NCBI GenBank assembly: GCA_903857685.1
Contig: CAIOFO010000009.1
Coordinates: forward strand, 1-52,809
Reading direction: 5' to 3'
DNA from: an uncultured Alphaproteobacteria bacterium
Lineage (GTDB): Bacteria; Pseudomonadota; Alphaproteobacteria; Micropepsales; Micropepsaceae
DNA: 52,809 bases
A program made the translations under genes and the position numbers. Below are positions 37,028 through 43,819 of the stretch, piece after piece. The first letter of the stretch is position 1. Every line of letters starts with the position of its first letter. A model generated the notes under the pieces. It was not told where the DNA came from. It saw only the letters and a program-made list of their open reading frames with translations, and did not search any database.

Positions 37028-38814
37028 ATCCGCAAGCCCTCGACCTTGCCGTGATCGGCAACAACCGCATTGCCGCGCTGCTGGACACCAGGGCGCGGCT
37101 GGTATGGTGGTGTTTTCCGCGCCTGGACAGCGATCCGGTCTTTTGCCGCCTGATCGCGGGCGATGAGGAAAAAGGCTTCAGTGACGTGGTGCTGTCCGGA
37201 CTCGTCAAAAGCGAATCGAAATATGTCGTCAACACCGCCACGGTGGTGACCTTGCTCACCGCCGAAGACGGGGCACAGGTCCGCATCGCGGATTTCGCGC
37301 CGCGCTTCCGCAACTTCGAGCGCATGATGCGCCCGCCCCAGCTGATGCGCATCATCGAGCCGGTTTCGGGCTTGCCGCACATCACGATAAGAGTGCGGCC
37401 GGCCCAGCATTACGGCAAGCCGGTTGCCCGCCACGTATCGGGCAGCAATCACATCACCTATGGCGAGCCGGCGCTGATCCGCCTCACCACCGATGCACCG
37501 CTCTCCTATATCGAAAGTGAAACGACTTTCGCCCTGACCCACGCTCTGCACCTGATTTTCGGACCCGACGAGCCGTTTGCCGGCGAGCCTGCCGCCACGG
37601 TGCGTGATTTCGACCGGCGCACCCGCGCTTACTGGCAGGAATGGGTGCGGCGGCTGTCCATTGCCTATGAATGGCAGGAGGCGACCATCCGAGCCGCCAT
37701 CACCCTGAAGCTTTCCAGTTTCGAGGAAACCGGCGGTATTGTCGCTGCGCTCACCACATCATTGCCGGAAAGCCCCCACTCCGGGCGCAACTGGGATTAT
37801 CGCTATTGCTGGCCGCGCGACGCCTATTTCGTGGTCAAGGCGCTCAACCGCATCGGCGCCACCCGCACCATGGAAGGCTATATTGATTTCATTCTTTCCA
37901 TCGCCGGCGAAGACGACACCCTCAAGCCCTGTTACGGCATCGTCCCCAATTCCGACCTCACGGAATGGATCGCGCCGCACCTGAACGGTTTTCAAAACCA
38001 CGGACCGGTGCGCTTCGGCAATGCCGCGGTCAGCCAGGTGCAACATGATGCCTATGGCAGCGTCATACTGTCGGCAGTACCGATGTTCTTCGACCGCAGG
38101 CTGCCCAATCCCGGCGGCGAAGCGCTGTTCGGACTGATCGAAAAACTGGCGGGAAAATGCGCCGAACTGGCGCTCAAGCCCGATGCCGGGATATGGGAAT
38201 ATCGCGGCCGCGCCCGCATCCACACCCACAGCGCCGCGATGTGCTGGGCGGGGCTGTCGCGGGCGGGCGCCATTGCCAATCGCCTGGAGCTGGCGGACCG
38301 CGCCGCCCACTGGAACGGCATTGCCGACCAGGTCCGCAAGGTCATCCTGGAACGTTGCTGGAACGAGAAGCGCCAGGCATTCGCCGCGGGCGTGGACACC
38401 GACGACATGGATGCCAGCGTGCTGCTGCTGCCCGAACTCGGACTTGTCGATGCGACGGACCCGCGTTTTGTTTCCACCGTGGCGGCGATCGAAAAGGAGC
38501 TGGTGCATGGCCGCCATGTCCTGCGCTATGCCGCGCCCGACGATTTCGGCCTGCCGGAAGCCGAATTCCTGGTCTGCCGTTTCTGGCTGATAGACGCCCT
38601 GTGCCTGCTGGGGCGCAAGGACGAGGCGCGCGAACGGTTCGCCGATGCCCTCAGTCTGCGCAACCAGTATGGACTGTTCGCCGAGGATATTCACCGCGAC
38701 ACCGGCCAGCTCTGGGGCAATTTCCCCCAGACCTATTCCATGGCCGGGCTGATCCTGAGCGCCATGCGCCTGTCGCGAAGCTGGGAGGAGCGCTATTGGC
38801 ACGCATCTTCATAA
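37024..38814 (+). CDS. Glycoside hydrolase family 15 protein 2 (glucoamylase/trehalase type)
   Basis: This 596-residue GH15 protein is clearly homologous but well diverged from the one at 33563. It shares the N-terminal I-G-N-N-R-I-A-A-L-L-D-T-R-A-R-L-V-W-W sandwich start, R-N-W-D-Y-R-Y-C-W-P-R-D-A near residue 258, G-I-W-E-Y-R-G near 390, and G-L-P-E-A-E-F-L-V-C near 510 with the probable catalytic base. No signal peptide is present. Its place directly between otsB and otsA, overlapping both, makes trehalose or a related intracellular glucoside the likely substrate. Two diverged GH15 copies may divide labour between trehalose and alpha-glucan. Confidence 0.9.
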   Translation: MNPQALDLAVIGNNRIAALLDTRARLVWWCFPRLDSDPVFCRLIAGDEEKGFSDVVLSGLVKSESKYVVNTATVVTLLTAEDGAQVRIADFAPRFRNFERMMRPPQLMRIIEPVSGLPHITIRVRPAQHYGKPVARHVSGSNHITYGEPALIRLTTDAPLSYIESETTFALTHALHLIFGPDEPFAGEPAATVRDFDRRTRAYWQEWVRRLSIAYEWQEATIRAAITLKLSSFEETGGIVAALTTSLPESPHSGRNWDYRYCWPRDAYFVVKALNRIGATRTMEGYIDFILSIAGEDDTLKPCYGIVPNSDLTEWIAPHLNGFQNHGPVRFGNAAVSQVQHDAYGSVILSAVPMFFDRRLPNPGGEALFGLIEKLAGKCAELALKPDAGIWEYRGRARIHTHSAAMCWAGLSRAGAIANRLELADRAAHWNGIADQVRKVILERCWNEKRQAFAAGVDTDDMDASVLLLPELGLVDATDPRFVSTVAAIEKELVHGRHVLRYAAPDDFGLPEAEFLVCRFWLIDALCLLGRKDEARERFADALSLRNQYGLFAEDIHRDTGQLWGNFPQTYSMAGLILSAMRLSRSWEERYWHASS

Positions 38815-40226
38815 TTTCCAATCGCGTCTCGGTGCCCAAGAGCAATGCCCATCCCGGCGGGCTGGAGGTGGTGCTGAAGGCCACGCTCAAGCATCATCCC
38901 TGTGTCTGGCTGGGCTGGAGCGGCGAGGTCAAACCCCATCCGCGCACCCGCACGGTCAACAGCCATGGCAACAGCTATATCACCACCGACCTCAGCCCTG
39001 AGGATTTCGAGGAATATTACAACGGCTTTGCCAACCGGGTGCTGTGGCCGATCCTGCATTACCGTCTCGACCTGGCGGAATTCTCGCATCGCGACCTGTC
39101 GGGATATCTTCGGGTCAACGAGCATTTTGCCGATCAGCTGGCCAAGGTCCTCAAGCCCGCAGATATCGTCTGGGTGCATGACTATCATCTGATCCCGCTC
39201 GCCAAGGCCTTGCGCACGCGCGGGTTGATGAACCGCATCGGCTTTTTCCTGCACATCCCGATGCCGCCGCCGGAAATCATCGCCGCCATGCCCAATCACG
39301 AGACATTGATCCCGGCGCTCTGCCATTACGACCTGGTGGGTTTCCAGACCCATGGCGATGCCGCCAATTTCGCGCGCTATCTGGCCAACGAACTGGGCAC
39401 CCCCGCCCATATCTCCCGGCGGCTGGGCACCGGCGACCGCGTCATGCGCATCGGCACCTTCCCGGTGGGAATCGAAACCCGCGAATTCACCCGCCTGGCG
39501 CGGCGCGCGGTGCGCAGCGAACTGGTGCAGGAGGTCAGCAAGAGCGTGCCCGGCGCGCTGATGATCGGGGTGGACCGGCTGGATTATTCCAAGGGCATCA
39601 TCCTGCGGCTCGAAGCCTATGAGCGATTCCTCGCCGCCCATCCGGAACGCCAGGGCAAGATCACCTATCTGCAGATCACGCCCAGGAGCCGCAGCCAGAT
39701 CCGGGAATATGCCGACATCGAGCAGGCGGTGAGCGCCATGGCGGGGCGCATCAATGGCGCCTACTCCAACGCCGCCTGGGCGCCGGTGCGCTATGTCAAT
39801 CGCGCCTATAGCCGGACGGCGCTGGCGGGACTCTATCGCACCGCGCGGGTGGGGCTGGTGACGCCCTTGCGCGACGGGATGAATCTGGTGGCCAAGGAAT
39901 ATGTCGCCGCCCAGGACGCCGCCGATCCCGGCGTATTGATACTGTCGCGCTTCGCCGGCGCGGCGGTGGAGTTCAAGGAAGGCGCCCTGCTGGTCAATCC
40001 CTATGATCCGGATTCGGTGGCCGCCGCCATGGCGCGGGCCATCGCCATGCCGCTGGCGGAACGCAAGTCCCGCCATGCCGCGCTCTACGCCACGCTGTTG
40101 ACCAACGATATTTCCAAATGGGGCGACCGCTTCCTGTCCAGCCTGATGGGAACCAAGACCTTCGACCTGGAGGCGGCGGAAAAGCAGACCCAGTGGCCGG
40201 ACCCGGCCAATCTTCTGCCGCACTGA
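38796..40226 (+). CDS. otsA: Trehalose-6-phosphate synthase (UDP-forming)
   Basis: OtsA joins UDP-glucose and glucose 6-phosphate. The 476-residue GT20 protein has I-I-S-N-R-V near residue 5, the H-P-G-G-L-E-V-V-L phosphate loop near 20, V-W-V-H-D-Y-H-L near 125 and D-R-L-D-Y-S-K-G-I near 258. The motif D-G-M-N-L-V-A-K-E-Y near 357 is at the nucleotide-sugar site. The open frame extends far back, but TTG 38796 gives the correct N-terminus and has GGAGGAG only 5 bases upstream. This start lies 19 bases inside the GH15 gene. The 3' end abuts the convergent copD gene. Confidence 0.95.
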   Translation: MARIFIISNRVSVPKSNAHPGGLEVVLKATLKHHPCVWLGWSGEVKPHPRTRTVNSHGNSYITTDLSPEDFEEYYNGFANRVLWPILHYRLDLAEFSHRDLSGYLRVNEHFADQLAKVLKPADIVWVHDYHLIPLAKALRTRGLMNRIGFFLHIPMPPPEIIAAMPNHETLIPALCHYDLVGFQTHGDAANFARYLANELGTPAHISRRLGTGDRVMRIGTFPVGIETREFTRLARRAVRSELVQEVSKSVPGALMIGVDRLDYSKGIILRLEAYERFLAAHPERQGKITYLQITPRSRSQIREYADIEQAVSAMAGRINGAYSNAAWAPVRYVNRAYSRTALAGLYRTARVGLVTPLRDGMNLVAKEYVAAQDAADPGVLILSRFAGAAVEFKEGALLVNPYDPDSVAAAMARAIAMPLAERKSRHAALYATLLTNDISKWGDRFLSSLMGTKTFDLEAAEKQTQWPDPANLLPH

Positions 40227-41084
40227 TTACAGGGTGGGGGCAAGCAGTCCCAGCCACGCCGCCAACGCCACGACAAGCATGCCCAGTCCGAGCTCCTGGC
40301 GGATATTGCGCAGGAGAGCGGCCTGGCTTGCGTCCTCCGCCAGTTTCGGCAACAGGCGAAAATGATTGACCAGCGCCAGCGCCACCATCGCCGCGACCAG
40401 CGCCAGCTTGGCGCCCAGCACCGCCAGATAGGTCGCCGTGTCATGGCCTTCTCCGCCCAGCAGAATGGTGGCGGCGTTCAGCATCCCGGTCATCACCAAT
40501 ATCGCCACTGCGATCATGCCCCATTCGGCGAAGATCGCTGTCGCGCCCGCCAGCAGCACGGCCGGCGTGCCGCGCGCGAACAGGCCGGCCAGCAGCGCCA
40601 GCCCGCCGATCCAGAAACCGCCGGTCAGCAGATGCAACCCGTCGCTGGTGATGCCGATGGCGGTGAAATGGGCGGGACTGGTGGCGGCGGCGTGGCTGGT
40701 AAGGGAAATCAGCACCAGCGCCGTCCCGGAAAGAATCGCGAGCACGCCCTCCCGCCATTTCAGCAAAACGCCGAAGCACAACAGGACAAGCAGCGCAAAG
40801 CGCAGCAGGAATGTCTGCCCGAACAGGGTCTGGGTGACGCCCAGCGCCAGCATTTTCGGATCGAACATCGCGGCGTTGTCGCCCGCCATCTGGGCGGTGG
40901 CCAGTCCCAGCCAGAGCGGTGCGCTCAGCAGCGCCGCCAGCGCGGCGAGCCGGCGAATGCGTCCGGGCGGCAATGCCAGGGCGGGAAGGCGGCTGCGCAG
41001 GATCGACCGCAGCATGGCGCCGCCGAACACCAGCATCAGGCTGGCTTCATGCAGCCAGCGGACAATGGTGAAGAACGCGATCAC
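40227..41084 (-). CDS. copD: CopD-family copper transport/resistance membrane protein
   Basis: This 285-residue inner-membrane protein has about eight hydrophobic helices and belongs to the CopD/PcoD family, implicated in copper uptake or resistance with CopC. Family features include conserved His residues in R-W-L-H-E-A-S-L near the N-terminus and S-H-A-A-A-T-S-P-A-H-F near residue 130. D-G-L-H-L-L-T-G-G-F-W-I-G-G-L follows near 148. Its ATG overlaps the stop of copC by 4 bases, so copC-copD is an operon. CopA/B genes are absent. Confidence 0.88.
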   Translation of the reverse strand: MIAFFTIVRWLHEASLMLVFGGAMLRSILRSRLPALALPPGRIRRLAALAALLSAPLWLGLATAQMAGDNAAMFDPKMLALGVTQTLFGQTFLLRFALLVLLCFGVLLKWREGVLAILSGTALVLISLTSHAAATSPAHFTAIGITSDGLHLLTGGFWIGGLALLAGLFARGTPAVLLAGATAIFAEWGMIAVAILVMTGMLNAATILLGGEGHDTATYLAVLGAKLALVAAMVALALVNHFRLLPKLAEDASQAALLRNIRQELGLGMLVVALAAWLGLLAPTL

Positions 41085-41416
41085 TTGACGGTGAAATTGA
41101 AATCGCCGTCCATCCGGTGGGTGTCATGGCCCACCGAATGCCAGGAAACGTGATAGACGCCCGCCACCAGTTTCCCGGGCGTCAGTGTCATCAGCGGTCC
41201 GTCAATCACCACCGGTGCGCCGCTGACATTGCGCCCATCCTGGTCCAGCAGCAGGGCGCCGCTGAAGGCCGGCTCCAGCGCTTCGGAAAAGCGCAGCACG
41301 ATATGCTGGGGGGAAGCGACCTTGCTGTTCGCCGCCGGCGTGGATTTCTGCAAATGGGCGTGGGCAAAAGCGGGCGTCGCCAGCAGCGCGAAAAGCAGGG
41401 TCAGGGACTTGTGCAT
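41081..41416 (-). CDS. copC: CopC-type periplasmic copper-binding protein
   Basis: This 111-residue secreted protein has a signal peptide ending A-F-A, so the mature form begins H-A-H-L-Q-K-S. The N-terminal His is the usual Cu(II) ligand of CopC. D-x-H in V-G-H-D-T-H-R near the end supplies the remaining ligands. L-R-F-S-E-A-L-E is family-typical. The frame is open back to 41470, but ATG 41416 has GGAGAG upstream and starts the signal peptide. It carries or buffers copper in the periplasm and is paired with copD. Confidence 0.9.
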   Translation of the reverse strand: MHKSLTLLFALLATPAFAHAHLQKSTPAANSKVASPQHIVLRFSEALEPAFSGALLLDQDGRNVSGAPVVIDGPLMTLTPGKLVAGVYHVSWHSVGHDTHRMDGDFNFTVK

Positions 41417-41494
41417 GGACTCTCCGGCAAGACCGTTACAGCGCCGTAATGGCGGCAAGGCGCTGATCATAAGACATCGCGCGCGGATGATCCA

Positions 41495-41863
41495 TCAGGG
41501 CAGGCGTAGCGCCGCCAGGGCCAGCAGCAGCCAGCCTGCGACAAAGGCCAAACCGCCGAAGGGCGTGACAAAGCCCAGCATGTGCGCGCCTGTCAAAGCC
41601 AGCAGGTAGAGCGAGCCGGAAAACAGCACAATGCCGGCCAGAAACAGCGCCGCCGCCATCCGCGCCTGCCGCGACGCGGGGCCGCTGCACAAGGGGGCGG
41701 CAAGACCGATCGCCAGGGCATGATACATGTGATAGCGCGCCCCGGTTTCGAATATGCCGATCGCGTCCGGCGCCAGACGGCTTGAAAGACCATGCGCGGC
41801 AAAGGCGCCGCACAGCACGGCCAGCCCGCCATTGATCACCGCGATAAAAAGCCAGATCCGCAT
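41495..41863 (-). CDS. DUF423 small membrane protein
   Basis: This 122-residue protein has four predicted transmembrane helices. It shows the DUF423 (YgdD-type) pattern: G-A-F-A-A-H-G-L near residue 19, F-E-T-G-A-R-Y-H-M-Y-H-A-L-A near 38, L-F-S-G-S-L-Y-L-L-A-L near 80 and G-F-V-T-P-F-G-G-L-A-F near 96. The family has no established biochemical role. It lies 78 bases upstream of copC on the same strand and may be in the same transcript. Confidence 0.88.
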   Translation of the reverse strand: MRIWLFIAVINGGLAVLCGAFAAHGLSSRLAPDAIGIFETGARYHMYHALAIGLAAPLCSGPASRQARMAAALFLAGIVLFSGSLYLLALTGAHMLGFVTPFGGLAFVAGWLLLALAALRLP

Positions 41864-41925
41864 CCGGCCATCATAGACAGGGCGGAGCGTGTTTGCGAAT
41901 GTGCGATTTGGCAGGGGAGCAGGGC

Positions 41926-42708
41926 TTGACCGAGTTCGTAGTCGCTGGCGACGGGGTAAAACTGGCTTTTGAACGGATGGGCGAAGGCAAGCCCGTTCTT
42001 CTGATCCATGGCTTCGGTTCCTCCGCGCAGCAAAACTGGAAATCCACCGGCTGGTACGGAAGCCTTACCGCGGCCGGGTTCGCCGTGGTGGCGATGGATT
42101 GCCGCGGCCACGGCCTCAGCGACAAGCCGCATGATCCGGCATTCTACGGCCATGACCGCATGGCGGAGGACGCCGCCACCGTGATGGCGGCGGCGGATCT
42201 GCCATCGGCGGCAGTGGTCGGCTATTCGATGGGCGGCTTTATCGCGCTACGTCTGGCGGCGGCGCATCCCGCCCGCGTCAGCCGGCTTGCCCTGTGCGGC
42301 GTTGGCGAATTCTACCTGCGCGGCCCGCGCATCGCCAATCCGCAAGCGCGCAGCAGCCTGGCAGAGGCGCTGCTGACCGACGACAAGGCCGGCATCACCG
42401 ACAAGCGTGGCCGCATGTTTCGCGATTTCGCCGATCAGCCGGGCAAGGATCGCTTCGCGCTGGCAGCCTGCATGCAGGCCATGTCGCAAGGCCTGCCCAT
42501 CGAGGCTCTGGCGCAATTGCAGCAGCCGGTGCTGGTGGTATGCGGCGCGCTGGATGACATCGCGGGCGCCCCCGGTCCGCTGGCGGCGGCCTTTCGCTTC
42601 GGCCATGCGGTGACGATTCCCGGCCGCGATCACATGTCCGCGGTGGGTGAGCGCAAGACGCGCCAGGCCGTGCTGGATGAACTCATGGCGGCGCCGCAGG
42701 ATAGCTGA
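41926..42708 (+). CDS. Alpha/beta hydrolase
   Basis: This 260-residue cytoplasmic hydrolase has the oxyanion motif L-I-H-G-F-G-S near residue 26, the nucleophile elbow G-Y-S101-M-G-G, the acid in G-A-L-D-D-I and the catalytic His in P-G-R-D-H-M. TTG 41926 is chosen because GGGGAG lies exactly 6 bases upstream and the resulting start T-E-F-V-V-A-G-D-G-V-K-L suits the family. Upstream in-frame ATG 41899 has no ribosome site. Members act as esterases, lactonases or haloperoxidases; the substrate is unknown. A terminator follows. Confidence 0.83.
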   Translation: MTEFVVAGDGVKLAFERMGEGKPVLLIHGFGSSAQQNWKSTGWYGSLTAAGFAVVAMDCRGHGLSDKPHDPAFYGHDRMAEDAATVMAAADLPSAAVVGYSMGGFIALRLAAAHPARVSRLALCGVGEFYLRGPRIANPQARSSLAEALLTDDKAGITDKRGRMFRDFADQPGKDRFALAACMQAMSQGLPIEALAQLQQPVLVVCGALDDIAGAPGPLAAAFRFGHAVTIPGRDHMSAVGERKTRQAVLDELMAAPQDS

Positions 42709-42720
42709 AGCGGGGCGGGC

Positions 42721-42755
42721 GCAACGCCGCTCCGCCCTGCCGGTTGCATTTTTTC
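42721..42755 (+). terminator. Terminator after the alpha/beta hydrolase gene
   Basis: GCAAC (42721-42725) pairs with GTTGC (42743-42747), directly followed by ATTTTTTCTTCT. An alternative 6-bp GGGCGG/CCGCCC stem (42713-42737) overlaps it. It lies 13 bases after the stop. Confidence 0.65.
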
Positions 42756-43070
42756 TTCTCAATCATCTATCCGGAGGCCGAACGCAACGCTGCTTTCGCT
42801 GGCGCGTTTTCATCGGCAAGCGTTTTGCTGCGCTTGCGATCGGGCGCCGCCGCACCCGGCGCCCGGCCATCGGACGAAATAAAATATCAGTACACGGAGT
42901 ATATCGCATGCCCGCTGCGCACCGGCTTTCCCACGAGGTACGATTTCGTACGAAAAAAAACCTATATTTCAAGGCCTTTGCCGCTAAGTTTGCTGCGGCA
43001 GCAACCCGGGCGCTGCTTGCGGACGACAGCAAAGGGGTGCCCGGCCTTGTTTGAGGCCGCATCATTCGCG
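42756..43070 (+). promoter_or_regulatory. Leader region of the Crp/Fnr gene with a palindrome
   Basis: This stretch holds no convincing gene. It contains AT-richer patches (for example AAATAAAATATCAG near 42880) and GTACGA-TT-TCGTAC (42938-42951), a 14-bp perfect interrupted palindrome followed by eight A residues and CCTATATTT. The palindrome is 120 bases before the regulator start and could be an autoregulatory operator. No small RNA could be identified by eye. Confidence 0.35.
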
Positions 43071-43793
43071 ATGAACGACTTATCCCTGACGCGCGCCAGC
43101 CTGCGCAATCACCTCTTTGCCAAGATGCGGCCGGACGACTGGTCGCTGATTGCCCCCCTTCTGGAGCCCATCACGCTGAAAGAGCGCCAGGTAGTCGAAG
43201 TTCCGGGCAAGCCGATCACCCATGTCTATTTCATCGAGACCGGCGTGGTGTCGGTGGTGGCGGTCAATGCCGACGACCACCGTATCGAGGTCGGCGTCAT
43301 AGGCAAGGAAGGCATGACCGGCGTGCCGCTGGTGATGGGCGACAACAAGGCTCAGCATTCGGCCTATATGCAGATTGCCGGCAACGGCTTTCGCATGGCC
43401 GCCACGCCTTTCGTGGAAGCCCTGGCGAAAAGCGTCAGCCTGACCGCCGTGATGCTGAAATCGGCTCAGGCCTTCATGATCCAGACCGCCCATACGGCCC
43501 TGGCCAATGGCCGCGCCAAGCTGGAAGAGCGGCTGGCGCGCTGGCTCCTGATGGCGCATGACCGCATGGATACTGATGCGGTGCCGCTGACCCATGAATT
43601 CCTGGCGGTGATGCTTGGAGTGCGCCGCGCCGGCGTCACTGTGGCGCTGCATTCCTTCGAGCAGCGTGGCTTCATCGCCATGCGGCGCGGCCAGCTCACC
43701 CTGATCAACCGATCCGGCATTGAGCAGGTGGCGGGCAGCTTTTACGGCATGCCGGAAGCCGAATTGAAGAGGCTGATGGCCGAAGTGGTCTAG
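43071..43793 (+). CDS. Crp/Fnr-family transcriptional regulator
   Basis: This 240-residue regulator has an N-terminal cyclic-nucleotide-binding-like beta-roll (about residues 15-130; I-T-H-V-Y-F-I-E-T-G-V-V-S-V-V and G-V-I-G-K-E-G-M-T-G-V-P-L are typical). A dimerisation helix (about 130-160) and a C-terminal Crp-type winged helix (L-T-H-E-F-L-A-V-M-L-G-V-R-R-A-G-V-T, about 175-192) follow. There is no Fnr Cys cluster, so it is not an iron-sulfur oxygen sensor. Related small alphaproteobacterial proteins bind no cAMP. The frame is open back to 42744, but ATG 43071 gives the normal length. No strong ribosome site is visible. Confidence 0.88.
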   Translation: MNDLSLTRASLRNHLFAKMRPDDWSLIAPLLEPITLKERQVVEVPGKPITHVYFIETGVVSVVAVNADDHRIEVGVIGKEGMTGVPLVMGDNKAQHSAYMQIAGNGFRMAATPFVEALAKSVSLTAVMLKSAQAFMIQTAHTALANGRAKLEERLARWLLMAHDRMDTDAVPLTHEFLAVMLGVRRAGVTVALHSFEQRGFIAMRRGQLTLINRSGIEQVAGSFYGMPEAELKRLMAEVV

Positions 43794-43819
43794 AGGCGGC
43801 CGGCCCGTTATAAGGCCCC

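Noticed and set aside
42744..43070. 109-residue N-terminal extension of the Crp/Fnr protein
   Set aside because: It begins within the terminator of the previous gene, shows no domain, and the protein from 43071 already has the usual family length.
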